This document shows, piece by piece, positions 1 to 7,785 of a stretch of 51,101 bases of DNA; positions within the stretch are counted from its first letter, which is position 1; the number at the start of each line of letters is the position of its first letter. The stretch comes from Faecalicatena contorta (lineage in GTDB: Bacteria > Bacillota > Clostridia > Lachnospirales > Lachnospiraceae): assembly GCF_003149105.1 (NCBI RefSeq), contig NZ_QGDS01000023.1:1-51101 (forward strand), written 5' to 3'. A program made the position numbers and the translations under genes. Below the pieces are notes generated by a model. The model was given only the letters and a program-made list of their open reading frames with translations, was not told where the DNA came from and searched no databases.

Positions 1-305
<305 letters not shown>

Positions 306-384
306 AGGCAGGGCAATAGGAGAGAAGGATGATTCTTTGTATGCGGTTTTGAAGGTACATTCAGATAGAAAGAATGAGAGTGGA

Positions 385-408
385 CGATACCGAGAGGTAT
401 CGTTTTTT
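385..408 (+). terminator. rRNA operon terminator 1
   Basis: CGATACC pairs with GGTATCG around a GAGA loop and is followed by six T. It lies about 80 nt after the 23S end and is the first of two stacked terminators closing the rRNA operon. Confidence 0.9.
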
Positions 409-418
409 ATGTTAATGG

Positions 419-454
419 AAAGAGCCGGCAGAAAAAGAGCTGCCGGCTCTTTAT
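419..454 (+). terminator. rRNA operon terminator 2
   Basis: A perfect 13-bp stem (AAAGAGCCGGCAG with CTGCCGGCTCTTT) with an 8-nt loop, ending in TTTAT. Being A-rich on its 5' side and T-rich on its 3' side, it could work in both directions. Together with the hairpin at 385 it gives tandem termination after the rRNA genes. Confidence 0.8.
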
Positions 455-521
455 ATTTTGAGAATATTCTGAAAATGGCGGGCAAAAGGGTCAGTCCCTT
501 TTTAAAAACTTCCCTTTAAAA
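455..521. repeat. Dispersed repeat, copy A (partner at 26448)
   Basis: This begins with the same 21 bases as the sequence at 26448 (ATTTTGAGAATATTCTGAAA and one more A). After a few differing bases both copies continue with GCAAA, a run of G and TCAGTCCCTTTT. In this copy the second arm of the hairpin has decayed (AACTTCCCTTT instead of AAAGGGACAGTCCCC), so it no longer makes a clean terminator. The rest of 522-639 is AT-rich and holds only the likely promoter region of the next gene. Confidence 0.7.
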
Positions 522-639
522 AACTATGATTAGTTTCCATATTTCGCCTTTTTTTATTAATTTAAGATGATATAATGGTCATGGTGTTTTGTCCAAATAT
601 AATAAAGTAGGTCTTAAAAATCTTATGAGGAGGAATTTT

Positions 640-1299
640 ATGAACGGAAAAAAAGGATTGTCAGCAGTTTTGCTGATAGTGATGGTACTTACATTGCTTG
701 GAGGATGTGGGAGGACCTTTGATGCAAGTGGCTATACAAAGGCAGTATTGGATGTTTCTTATAAGAATGAGACAGAAGAATATATCCAGCTAACCGGAGA
801 AACTAAAGAAGAGGCAGAGAAAATTTTTACAGAGAATATGGATGTTACTATGGAGGCATTTCAATCGATGAATTTTCCTGAGGATTTGGAAAGTCAATTC
901 AGGGAGTTGTTTGAGGTGTTGGCCAAAAACGTAAAATATACAGTGGGCGAGGCTGTAGAGGATAAGAACGGTAATTTTACAGTTGACGTGTCCATTGAAC
1001 CGATTACAATTTTTAATGATACATATGAAGAGTTTCAGAAGCAGGCGCAGGAGTACGCCACAAAGGTAGCAAATGATGTAATGAATGGTGCCGAGGTACC
1101 TTCTGATGAGGATATGCAGAACAATGTATATGAGATTTATTATAATATCTTGAAAAGTACAGTAGATCAAGGCATTAAATATGGTGAAGCCGAGGTCGTT
1201 ACAGTACATGTAAATAAAGGCGATGGAAATGTCTATGAAATTCTCAAAGAGGATATGGTGACACTGGACGAAAAAATGATATCCCAGGATGTTCTTTAG
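640..1299 (+). CDS. Putative lipoprotein, function unknown
   Basis: A 219-residue protein with a lipoprotein signal peptide: positive N-terminus (MNGKKG), a hydrophobic stretch and the lipobox LGGC near residues 20-23, so it should be lipid-anchored on the outer face of the membrane. The mature part is acidic (rich in E/D), with no cysteine after the lipobox and no catalytic motif I recognise. It resembles the small lipoproteins common in Clostridia that carry a DUF5105-type domain, but I cannot confirm this. The start at 640 is chosen because GAGGAGG lies 8 nt upstream; an in-frame upstream start at 589 lacks such a site and would push the signal peptide inward. It appears to be a single gene, with no clear terminator behind it. 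Confidence 0.85.
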   Translation: MNGKKGLSAVLLIVMVLTLLGGCGRTFDASGYTKAVLDVSYKNETEEYIQLTGETKEEAEKIFTENMDVTMEAFQSMNFPEDLESQFRELFEVLAKNVKYTVGEAVEDKNGNFTVDVSIEPITIFNDTYEEFQKQAQEYATKVANDVMNGAEVPSDEDMQNNVYEIYYNILKSTVDQGIKYGEAEVVTVHVNKGDGNVYEILKEDMVTLDEKMISQDVL

Positions 1300-1325
1300 C
1301 AGGCGGCCCCTTAGAGAATCAATTG

Positions 1326-1351
1326 AAAAATAGAAGGCATAAGCCTCCTAT
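1326..1351 (-). terminator. Terminator of the small minus-strand gene
   Basis: On the minus strand ATAGGAGGC pairs with GCCTTCTAT (one G-T pair) around a 4-nt loop and runs into TTTTTC. The stem starts inside the stop codon of the 54-residue gene at 1348-1512. Confidence 0.75.
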
Positions 1352-1512
1352 TCACCGCCAGGTCCGTCTCTCCGTGGGCGTTTGTCAGGTGAGGGATCTG
1401 TAGATTCTCCAGAATTTAGATTACCGTCATAAGCATCTTTACTTTGAGAATAGTCCTTTAAACTATTTAAAGCTTTTTCCTTGGTAGAAGAAGATGTTGT
1501 TTTTTTAGCCAT
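1348..1512 (-). CDS. Small hydrophilic protein (54 aa), unknown
   Basis: A 54-codon reading frame, MAKKTTSSSTKEKALNSLKD at the start and ending in DKRPRRDGPGGE. It is Lys/Ser/Asp-rich with no cysteine and no hydrophobic stretch, so probably a soluble and perhaps disordered cytosolic protein. The site AGGAG lies 9 nt before the chosen ATG; another in-frame ATG six bases upstream is too close to that site. A terminator overlaps the stop codon, which supports it being a real transcription unit. I do not recognise the family. Small basic proteins like this are sometimes spore-associated in Clostridia, but nothing in the sequence shows that. Confidence 0.7.
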   Translation of the reverse strand: MAKKTTSSSTKEKALNSLKDYSQSKDAYDGNLNSGESTDPSPDKRPRRDGPGGE

Positions 1513-1667
1513 GTTCATACACTCCTTTCAGGTTTAGTGTTTGCAGCAATAGATAAAATATGCATTGGAACACGAAATATTGACACTGGATAGTAACTCA
1601 TGTATTTTGTATATAGGAGATTGAAACTTGTTTGATAAATGAATTGGAAGTCACAGGAGGGATGAGC

Positions 1668-2171
1668 ATGCTGCATTTAAAAGAAGCTAATGTAGAAGAT
1701 GTGGAAGAGGAGTACGCTTTTATTAAAGATCTGCCTGCAGATGAAAATGGTTTTACAAATAATGATTGTGGGATAGAAAAAGCGGAATTTCTAAATACAG
1801 TTTTGCCCCGAATGATAAATCATTCAAAGGGAATTGATTTGCCAGATGGATTTGTGCCCGGAACTGAATTTTTCTTATGGGAAGAGGATACTATTGTTGG
1901 TTTGTTTAGGATAAGACATTATTTAAATGAATTTCTGCGAAATGATGCCGGTCATATTGGATACGGAATCAAGAAGGAACATCGGGGCAGAGGACTGGCA
2001 ACGAAAGGACTGGCTCTTGCAATAGAAAAGGCCAAGGAAATCATCAGAGAGGATGAAATTTACATGTCTGTAAACTGTGATAATCTTGCATCTTTAGAAG
2101 TACAGAAAAAGAATGGTGCATATATTCATCATTCTGACGATACGAAGCACTATACACGAATTAAAATATAA
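1668..2171 (+). CDS. GNAT family N-acetyltransferase
   Basis: A 167-residue GNAT protein. The acetyl-CoA binding motif A is visible as GYGIKKEHRGRGLATKGL (about residues 104-121), preceded by the beta-strand region DTIVGLFRIRHYLN and followed by the C-terminal CDNLASLEVQKKNGAYI, typical of the RimJ/RimL-like and YjcF-like branch. It should transfer an acetyl group from acetyl-CoA to a small amine or protein N-terminus; the substrate cannot be read from sequence. The ATG at 1668 is preferred because AGGAGG sits 7 nt upstream; the ATG two codons earlier is too close to it. It stands alone between a minus-strand small gene and the 48-residue gene at 2248. Confidence 0.88.
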   Translation: MLHLKEANVEDVEEEYAFIKDLPADENGFTNNDCGIEKAEFLNTVLPRMINHSKGIDLPDGFVPGTEFFLWEEDTIVGLFRIRHYLNEFLRNDAGHIGYGIKKEHRGRGLATKGLALAIEKAKEIIREDEIYMSVNCDNLASLEVQKKNGAYIHHSDDTKHYTRIKI

Positions 2172-2247
2172 AATCAAAATATCATATCTACATTTTCTCT
2201 ATGTATAAAAGCTATATTCTGCCGCATACTATGCCTGAGGTGATAAT

Positions 2248-2394
2248 ATGGATAAAAAGCAGAGTGAACAGCAAAACAGGCAGAAGAACCTGGACAAATA
2301 CAACAGTGTTACCGAGAAAGTAAAGCCGGAAAACCAGAATCAGGGACACAATGCCAAAAAAGCAGCAGCGGATGTAAAAATGCGACAGATTTAA
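2248..2394 (+). CDS. Small hydrophilic protein (48 aa), unknown
   Basis: A 48-residue frame starting MDKKQSEQQNRQKNLDKYNS and ending VKMRQI. It is rich in Lys, Gln and Asn with no hydrophobic core, so likely soluble and disordered. TGAGGTG is the probable ribosome-binding site, and a well-formed terminator begins at the stop codon, which argues that the frame is expressed. In size and make-up it resembles the 54-residue protein encoded at 1348-1512, but the two do not align. Function unknown. Confidence 0.65.
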   Translation: MDKKQSEQQNRQKNLDKYNSVTEKVKPENQNQGHNAKKAAADVKMRQI

Positions 2395-2422
2395 GATATC
2401 CATTTTGTTTGGATATCTTTTT
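2393..2422 (+). terminator. Terminator after the 48-aa gene
   Basis: AAGATATCCA pairs with TGGATATCTT (10 bp) and is followed by TTTTT. It overlaps the stop codon of the preceding small gene. Confidence 0.85.
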
Positions 2423-2441
2423 CTGCGTAATAAAAAGGAAC

Positions 2442-2517
2442 AGCCCGGAATCTGGTGAGGATTCCGGGCTTTGTGGTGGGAAAGGAACTAATAAATGGTG
2501 AGGAGAATTAGTTCCTT
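2442..2517 (+). promoter_or_regulatory. Twin hairpins with a shared loop sequence
   Basis: Two perfect 11-bp stems lie side by side. The first (2442-2470) is AGCCCGGAATC with GATTCCGGGCT and ends in TTT, so it may act as a second terminator. The second (2482-2517) is AAGGAACTAAT with ATTAGTTCCTT. The word TGGTGAGGA occurs at the apex of both (2453-2461 and 2496-2504), although the stems differ. They lie 114 nt before the amidohydrolase start at 2631. Whether they are terminators or a paired binding motif cannot be told from sequence. Confidence 0.5.
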
Positions 2518-2630
2518 CTATGAAGTAAACAATCATGTAAAGAAAAACTTACGCAGAATTTTAAATAAATAAATAATTGTTATTATATGGTATACAATAT
2601 TTTATTAATTGGTTTACTAGGAGGTCTTTA

Positions 2631-3794
2631 ATGCTCTTGATAAAAAACGGGAAAATCATTACAATGACTGGCGAAATTTTAGAACAAGGCGATATATTAA
2701 TTGAAAATAAAACAATTAAGGCGGTTGAAGCACAGATTAATCTTCTACCTAATAAAGAGGATAAGGTCATTGATGCTACTGGCCTGTGGGTGATGCCGGG
2801 AATTATTGAAGCACACTGTCACATAGGTATTACTGAAGAAAAAAAGGGCGCAGAAGGTGAGGATTGCAACGAAACCACTGAAGTAGTTGTTCCCTATTTA
2901 CGTGCAATTGATGCCATAAATCCTTTGGATCCTGCTTTTCATAATGCAATACAGGCAGGCATTACCTCTGTCATGGTGGGGCCAGGCAGTGCTAATGTTG
3001 TGGGCGGACAATTTGCCTTCCTAAAAACACATGGAAGAGTAATTGACGATATGCTGATTCTTGCTCCTGCTGCAATGAAGGTTTCTTTTGGAGAGAATCC
3101 AAAATCAAACGGGTCAAAGGGCCCAACCTCCAGAATGACTATTGCATCGATGTTGCGTGAAGAACTTTTTCATGCAGTGCAGTATAAGCAGAAGAAAGAA
3201 AAAGCTTTTGAAGAAAAGACTGATTTTACAATTGATTTTCGCCTGGAGCCATGGCTGCCTGTTCTTAACCGCGAAATTCCGTTGAAAGCTCATGTTCATC
3301 GGGCGGATGACATTTTAACTGCAATACGTATTGCTAAAGAATTTTCTTGTAACATGACACTTGACCATTGTACAGAAGGTCATAACATTGCAGAAGAAAT
3401 TAAAATGAGCGGGTATCATGTTATTCTCGGTCCGGATATGGCATCCAGAAATAAATTGGAAATTGAGAATGCAGATTTTAAAACTTCTGGCGTGTTAAGT
3501 AAAAAAGGGGTTACTGTCGCAATCACTACCGATCATCCTGTTACGTTAATCCAGTACCTGCCCATATGTGCAGGCCTGGCTGTAAAAAAGGGCCTTGAAA
3601 TGATGGAAGGTTTAAAAGCTATAACAATTAATCCTGCAATCATTTGTGGCGTAGCAAATCGCGTGGGGAGCATTGAAGTAGGAAAAGACGCAGACATTGC
3701 AATTTTCACTGGAAATCCTATGGAAACCTTTACGCAAACGGTCTATACCATTATAGACGGTCAAATTATCTATAAGATGAAAGATTTGGGTTAA
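2631..3794 (+). CDS. Metal-dependent amidohydrolase (imidazolonepropionase-like)
   Basis: A 387-residue member of the amidohydrolase superfamily. Metal-binding motifs are in order: HCHIG (about 63-67), HVHR (about 222-225), DHCTEGH (about 244-250) and the catalytic Asp in TTDHP (about 301-305). The ends carry the beta-sandwich typical of the group (N-terminal LLIKNGKIITMTG, C-terminal GSIEVGKDADIAIFTGNPME). There is no signal peptide, so it should act in the cytosol on a cyclic amide or other C-N bond; the substrate is unknown. The ATG at 2631 follows TAGGAGGT by 6 nt; an in-frame start 54 nt upstream has no such site. It is monocistronic. The second amidohydrolase at 46570 belongs to a related but distinct subgroup. 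Confidence 0.9.
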   Translation: MLLIKNGKIITMTGEILEQGDILIENKTIKAVEAQINLLPNKEDKVIDATGLWVMPGIIEAHCHIGITEEKKGAEGEDCNETTEVVVPYLRAIDAINPLDPAFHNAIQAGITSVMVGPGSANVVGGQFAFLKTHGRVIDDMLILAPAAMKVSFGENPKSNGSKGPTSRMTIASMLREELFHAVQYKQKKEKAFEEKTDFTIDFRLEPWLPVLNREIPLKAHVHRADDILTAIRIAKEFSCNMTLDHCTEGHNIAEEIKMSGYHVILGPDMASRNKLEIENADFKTSGVLSKKGVTVAITTDHPVTLIQYLPICAGLAVKKGLEMMEGLKAITINPAIICGVANRVGSIEVGKDADIAIFTGNPMETFTQTVYTIIDGQIIYKMKDLG

Positions 3795-3912
3795 ATCGTG
3801 GAAAATCACATGTGAGCATATACCTTCCCATTGATTTTCCATTCCAGGAAACTTACGGCCGGTTTGTAATTCCGTATTTAGCAGCCTTTTATCTATTTCT
3901 TTAGAAGCTAAT

Positions 3913-3937
3913 AAAAAAGAGCAACCTTTCGGTTACC
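3913..3937 (-). terminator. Terminator of the minus-strand VOC gene
   Basis: On the minus strand GGTAACC pairs with GGTTGCT (with G-T pairs) around a GAAA loop, followed by TTTTTT. It lies 54 nt beyond the stop codon of the gene at 3991-4395. Confidence 0.65.
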
Positions 3938-3990
3938 CTTAAACTTATTGTATTATTTTATTCAGTTCTTGTCATTTTTCATCTTAATTA

Positions 3991-4395
3991 TTATTCCATC
4001 AAAGTGAACATCCAATTTACACCAAACTTATCTTTCAAACTACCGTGGAGAGCAGCAAAGAAAGAGGGCGCAAGTTCCATGTATACATGACCATTCTCTT
4101 TTAAAATATTCCATGCTTTTTTAGCTTTGTCAGCATCCGTTGTAGTGAAAGACACATACATATTACTGCCCGCTTCAATGCCGCCCGAAGCATCAGCACA
4201 TTGTAATTCCATATTATCAATAGAAATTCTAGCATGCAGAACCAACTCTTTATCTTCTTCCCCGATTGGGAATGCAGGATTTGGCGGCATATCGCCATAG
4301 GTTTGCTTTTCAACGATTTCAGCGTCAAAGGCACGGGAATATATGTCCAAAGCTTCTGCGCAGTTACGATTATACATAAGATAATGTCCGAGCAT
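3991..4395 (-). CDS. PhnB-like VOC family protein
   Basis: A 134-residue vicinal-oxygen-chelate protein of the PhnB/3-demethylubiquinone-methyltransferase-like type. Seen features are the opening YLMYNRNCAEALDIYSRAF, the central GDMPPNPAFP segment, the paired strands HARISIDNMELQCAD, and the closing GSLKDKFGVNWMF. Members of this family fold like glyoxalases, but most have no proven reaction. AGGAGG lies 7 nt before the ATG. A second PhnB-like gene, of a different subgroup, is at 50221. It is transcribed alone, away from the tRNA-Trp fragment region. Confidence 0.85.
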   Translation of the reverse strand: MLGHYLMYNRNCAEALDIYSRAFDAEIVEKQTYGDMPPNPAFPIGEEDKELVLHARISIDNMELQCADASGGIEAGSNMYVSFTTTDADKAKKAWNILKENGHVYMELAPSFFAALHGSLKDKFGVNWMFTLME

Positions 4396-4506
4396 TTGTT
4401 TTCCTCCTAGAACTTAATTTAGTAAAAGCATTCGACTTTACGGATAAATTATACCATGCTCTTTTTACAAAGTCATTTTTTTCTAGTGAGCCCTTCTCAA
4501 TCTTAA

Positions 4507-4551
4507 AAGCAGAAGCTGAGAGAATCGAACTTATATCAAGGGTTTTGAGGA
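4507..4551 (-). pseudogene. Decayed tRNA-Trp 3' half (candidate attachment-site scar)
   Basis: 45 bases match the 3' half of the intact tRNA-Trp at 5590-5660 at 35 positions, by hand alignment without gaps. The match covers the T arm, variable region and anticodon loop, in the same orientation. The core GAGAGAATCGAACT is identical, while the acceptor and T stems no longer pair. Duplication of a tRNA 3' portion is the usual mark of an integrase-driven insertion. The remaining bases of the gap 4396-4707 are AT-rich, with a -10-like TATAAT near 4656 upstream of the small frame at 4708. Confidence 0.65.
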
Positions 4552-4707
4552 ATATCTGCAAATGGTGTATTTAAAATAACAATCCAATTTATATTAGATT
4601 ATTTACTGAAAATTCTAATGGATTTTGTTTTAAACTTCTTCCATTTATTTACATATCTCGATATAATATAAATATGGTGTTTTCTTTATTACGGAGAAAG
4701 GAGTACT

Positions 4708-4806
4708 ATGGCAAGCACAGGAGAGAAGCCCGGAAAAGGACAGTATGTATGCATTACATATGGGCAAGTGACTATATTAGATGATAATACCGAATATTTC
4801 GAATAA
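4708..4806 (+). pseudogene. Truncated zinc-ribbon-type small protein
   Basis: A 32-codon frame starts MASTGEKPGKGQYVCITYGQ and stops after EYFE. The opening matches, from memory, a family of short zinc-ribbon proteins of Clostridia that begin MASTGEKPGKG, have a first CxxC knuckle and end with PCPKCG. Here the first knuckle reads CITYG, with Tyr in place of the second Cys, and the frame stops before the second knuckle, so no zinc site can form. GGAGAAAGGAG is a good ribosome-binding site. I read it as a degenerate gene within the tRNA-Trp-associated segment; it could also be a functional short variant. Confidence 0.5.
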
Positions 4807-4897
4807 TAGGTTAATGGGAGTAACTGTTTTAAATTAAATAAAATATTTTTATAAATGATATCCTATCTTAGTCAAATGAATGTTGGGGTGAAAACAC

Positions 4898-5458
4898 ATG
4901 AAGAGTAGAAGAGCAAAGATAATAAGTATATCTGTCCTATGTTTATTTTTAGTTGCAGTACTTGCTGCTGGATTTTCAGGCAATGCTAACAAGTTGCAGA
5001 AGCAACTTGACGAGGCAAATTCGAATTATACGGAATTAAAAACTGATTATGAAAAAATTAGTAAAGACAATGAAGAGTTGCAAGATAAGTATAATGATAA
5101 TCTTAGAGACTTAGAATCAGTTAAGTCAGAACTTACAAAATATAAAGATCAGAAGACCCAAATTGTTGAATTAACTAAGCAGTTTGCAGATTTGCAATCT
5201 CAATATGATTCAGTAAAAGCTGAAAATGAGTCATTGAAAGCTCAATTATCATCACAACAAACAGACACTTCTTCGCCTACAGTAGAATCTTCGGCTGTGC
5301 CAGAGAGCAGTAGTGATGAAACGGTGTGGTTGTCAGCCACAGGCTCTAAGTATCATAGCATACCTGACTGTGGCAATATGAATCCCAATAAAGCCAGACA
5401 AACAACAAAATCATCTGCTGAAGCAAGTGGGTATGGAAGATGCAGCAACTGTTGGTGA
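4898..5458 (+). CDS. Membrane-anchored coiled-coil protein with C-terminal Cys/His domain
   Basis: A 186-residue protein. Residues 7-25 form one hydrophobic segment (signal anchor), residues about 30-118 a long coiled coil (repeated LQKQLDEAN-like heptads), then a Ser/Thr/Pro-rich linker, and a C-terminal module of about 40 residues with KYHSIPDCGNM and GYGRCSNCW. This module (Tyr-His, one Cys, then CxxC at the end) is the small Ada-like metal-binding motif found at the C-terminus of many secreted Firmicute proteins. The Cys/His set suggests metal binding. It should sit outside the cell, tethered by the N-terminus. It lies alone between the tRNA fragment at 4507 and the intact tRNA-Trp, and may be cargo of a former insertion. 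Confidence 0.8.
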   Translation: MKSRRAKIISISVLCLFLVAVLAAGFSGNANKLQKQLDEANSNYTELKTDYEKISKDNEELQDKYNDNLRDLESVKSELTKYKDQKTQIVELTKQFADLQSQYDSVKAENESLKAQLSSQQTDTSSPTVESSAVPESSSDETVWLSATGSKYHSIPDCGNMNPNKARQTTKSSAEASGYGRCSNCW

Positions 5459-5521
5459 AATTGATATTACATATATCCAAGGCGATTAATCTATGACCAA
5501 GATTTTTACAGCAACTTTTTG

Positions 5522-5577
5522 AAAAATAGAGGATGTCCAAAAGCCCAGTATTTGTAAGCTTTTCAGACATCCTCTAT
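5522..5577 (-). terminator. Terminator of tRNA-Trp
   Basis: An 11-bp outer stem (TAGAGGATGTC with GACATCCTCTA) and an inner AAAAGC/GCTTTT stem. On the minus strand it ends in ATTTTTC. It lies 12 nt beyond the 3' end of tRNA-Trp on the same strand. Nothing else is seen between 5459 and 5521. Confidence 0.85.
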
Positions 5578-5589
5578 AAATAATCAAAG

Positions 5590-5660
5590 CAGGGGATGAG
5601 AGAATCGAACTCCCACCAAAGGTTTTGGAGACCCCTATCATACCATTTGACCAATCCCCT
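5590..5660 (-). tRNA. tRNA-Trp (anticodon CCA)
   Basis: A 71-nt tRNA on the minus strand. The acceptor stem is AGGGGAT with ATCCCCT and the discriminator is G. The anticodon stem-loop is GGGGT-CTCCAAA-ACCTT, giving anticodon CCA, and the T arm is GGGAG-TTCGATT-CTCTC. The 3' CCA is not encoded. A consensus promoter and a terminator flank it, so it is a single-gene unit. Its 3' half is duplicated in decayed form 1.08 kb downstream at 4507. Confidence 0.95.
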
Positions 5661-5693
5661 GTATCGTGCGGCATAATTGCCAGTCACTAGATT

Positions 5694-5722
5694 AGTATAC
5701 TAAGAGATGCAGTATTTGTCAA
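5694..5722 (-). promoter_or_regulatory. Promoter of tRNA-Trp
   Basis: On the minus strand TTGACA (5722-5717), a 17-nt spacer and TATACT (5699-5694), ending 33 nt before the mature tRNA 5' end. It is a near-consensus housekeeping sigma promoter. Confidence 0.9.
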
Positions 5723-5811
5723 GAAAAAGCTTACGAATCTTGTAGGATTTTTGTTACAGTCCAGCCATGCAGTTATTCCTGATATTTATTTAGCGTTTGC
5801 TAAATTTACAG

Positions 5812-6498
5812 TCAGGCAGGTTCTATTTTATCTACATATAATGTATTTCCGTTAACATGAAATTTTACTTCTATTCCGGCATATTTCATTCCATAGATAC
5901 GATCAGGGTCATGTTGGTAAGAGGGGCGGGGGTCCTGTGCAAGAACTGCCAGTAATGCTGATTTGTGGCATTCTGGTATAAGCTCCAGCCATTTCTGAGG
6001 ACAGTCCACTTTCAATATATAATCTTTGAAAGAGCCGCCGAAACCTTCGGAGGCCTCCGGATGACTATCTACGAAAGGGAGGTACGGTTTAATATCGAAG
6101 ATTGGCGTGCCGTGCATCAAATCTGCACCTGACACATGAAGGACGGGACCAAGTTCTGAAGTTATTTCAATTCCCGTGAGTCGGACACAGGAGAGGCCGA
6201 GGGCATTGGGACGGAAAGGGGAACGTGTGGAAAATACACCCATCCGGCGGTTACCGCCCAGTCTTGGGGGACGTACCGTAGGAGACCAGTCTTCCCTTAT
6301 AGATTCTGAAAATCCCCAGATCAGCCAGATATGAGAATAATCTTCCAGCCCTCTCAAAGTATCGGGATTTCGGAATTCAGGTTCAAATATAATGTCTGCA
6401 TGGAGTTCTTCCACCAGTCCGCTTTGTCTTGGAATTCCAAATTTTTCGGGGAAATTACTGTGAATATGTGCAATTGTTTTTAAGGTATAAGAGTCCAT
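5812..6498 (-). CDS. trmO: tRNA m6t6A37 methyltransferase TrmO (TsaA family)
   Basis: A 228-residue protein matching the TrmO/TsaA (UPF0066) family, which uses S-adenosylmethionine to N6-methylate t6A37 in certain tRNAs. The diagnostic block is RMGVFSTRSPFRPNALGLSC (residues about 83-102), followed by GADLMHGTPIFDIKPYLPF; the N-terminal strand reads TIAHIHSNFPEKFGIPRQSG. The C-terminal extension containing DPRPSYQ is also typical. The ATG at 6498 is preferred over an upstream in-frame start because GGAGG lies 12 nt before it and homologues begin just before the TIAHIHS strand. The gene is transcribed toward the tRNA genes and appears monocistronic. Confidence 0.92.
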   Translation of the reverse strand: MDSYTLKTIAHIHSNFPEKFGIPRQSGLVEELHADIIFEPEFRNPDTLRGLEDYSHIWLIWGFSESIREDWSPTVRPPRLGGNRRMGVFSTRSPFRPNALGLSCVRLTGIEITSELGPVLHVSGADLMHGTPIFDIKPYLPFVDSHPEASEGFGGSFKDYILKVDCPQKWLELIPECHKSALLAVLAQDPRPSYQHDPDRIYGMKYAGIEVKFHVNGNTLYVDKIEPA

Positions 6499-6655
6499 AG
6501 TTATGCGTATCCTCCAAAATATAAACAGGCAGTTTATTTTATCTGTCATTTAAAAATGTACCACAGAAAAGCAGTGAGAGTCAATCACAGCATTTGTTTG
6601 CTATAAAATACAGCCTGTAGTATAATTTTAGTAAATAAATGAATCGAGGTCTGTC

Positions 6656-7450
6656 ATGGAAAATAAATTTCTAATGCAAGTAAAGAAGATGCAGAAAATG
6701 AAAACTACATATGTAGCTTTTGGTCAGGGAACGAAAATGCCTTTTATTACATGTGACAAAGATACATTTAACGATCAGATATGGGTGTTTGCAACTGAGG
6801 AGAAAGCAAAGGAGGTTACACAGGAGTTTAAGGATGAAAACCAGGACTTTATGATGATTGTACGTATAGAAAATAACCAGCTTTTGGGATTTTACAGCAG
6901 CCTGCATCTGCTGGGGGTAAATGAAGTGGTATTTGTGGAAGCGGAGCAAATGAGTAAAGTTCCTCTGGATAAATTGGTTATGCAGCCAGATTATTCAAAA
7001 CTTCCTGAGGAAAAGCGGCCTGTTGTAAATCCGCAGATGCAATTAACGGGACTTTATTTTATGCAGGAGGTATATCGTAGTAAGCCAAGTAATGAAAAAC
7101 CGGAACTTCGTGAATTGGAGGAGGAAATGGTGGTTAACCTGGTACGGTCAAGATTTCTCATGGCTTTGGACATACAAGGAGAAAAACGTATGCCTGATAG
7201 TTCCAATGTAAAAATTCCATGCGTAAAAAACAAAGATGGAAAGACATTTCAGCCTATTTTCACGGATCATAATGAGCTGAGAAAATTCAATACGGGAGGC
7301 AAGTTCCAGGCGAATGTAGTTGAATTTAGGAATATTGAAAAAGTATTGGGACAAGGTGTAGAAGGAATTGTGATAAATCCTCAGAGTATGAATATTGTGA
7401 TTTCAAAAGAGAAGATTCCGGGCCTTTTACAGCGGTTTGCCCAGGATTGA
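6656..7450 (+). CDS. SseB-domain protein
   Basis: A 264-residue protein with an SseB N-terminal-type domain: MPFITCDKDTFNDQIWVFATE followed by the GFYSSLHLLGVNEVVFVEAE strand-helix unit (about residues 23-105). The second half (about 130-262) repeats this fold, with IPCVKNKDGKTFQPIFTDHN and GIVINPQSMNIVISKEKIPG. There is no signal peptide or membrane segment. The role of SseB-domain proteins in Firmicutes is not established. The start follows TCGAGGT, and TATAAT near 6620 is a likely -10 box. It is convergent with tRNA-Ser. Confidence 0.8.
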   Translation: MENKFLMQVKKMQKMKTTYVAFGQGTKMPFITCDKDTFNDQIWVFATEEKAKEVTQEFKDENQDFMMIVRIENNQLLGFYSSLHLLGVNEVVFVEAEQMSKVPLDKLVMQPDYSKLPEEKRPVVNPQMQLTGLYFMQEVYRSKPSNEKPELRELEEEMVVNLVRSRFLMALDIQGEKRMPDSSNVKIPCVKNKDGKTFQPIFTDHNELRKFNTGGKFQANVVEFRNIEKVLGQGVEGIVINPQSMNIVISKEKIPGLLQRFAQD

Positions 7451-7476
7451 CATAAAAGAATTGTAATCCTGGTAAA

Positions 7477-7562
7477 CGCAGCAGGAGGGATTTGAACCCC
7501 CGGAGCGTTTCCGCTCTTCTGCTTTCGAGGCAGATGCCATTAGCCAGCTCGACCACTGCTGC
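7477..7562 (-). tRNA. tRNA-Ser (anticodon CGA)
   Basis: An 86-nt type II tRNA on the minus strand. The acceptor is GCAGCAG with CTGCTGC and the discriminator is G. The anticodon stem-loop is TCTGC-CTCGAAA-GCAGA, giving CGA (reads UCG). It has the long variable arm expected of tRNA-Ser (GAGCG-GAAA-CGCTC). CCA is not encoded. Confidence 0.95.
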
Positions 7563-7660
7563 ATACCAAGGTATTGTAACAAACTTTGCTAATAAAGACC
7601 AGCATTTTTGCGATAAAATTGAAGTGTCTTATGGGCTTTTTGCAAAATCTCAAGTATGTC

Positions 7661-7689
7661 TTGACAAATTATGGTACACTGCATATAAT
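7661..7689 (+). promoter_or_regulatory. Consensus promoter upstream of membrane protein
   Basis: TTGACA, 17-nt spacer, TATAAT: a perfect match to the housekeeping sigma consensus. It reads toward the membrane-protein gene at 7786, giving a leader of about 90 nt. Confidence 0.88.
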
Positions 7690-7785
7690 AGTAATAGATA
7701 CTATTATTGATATTGTCTTGTGGGCAGGTTTTTTGTGAAAATACAAAAACTGGGAAATATATTTTACATAAGGTTGGGAATAAAT

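Noticed and set aside
2577..2630. N-terminal extension of the first amidohydrolase
   Set aside because: The extension codes for no family sequence and the ribosome-binding site AGGAGG lies inside it, 6 nt before ATG 2631.
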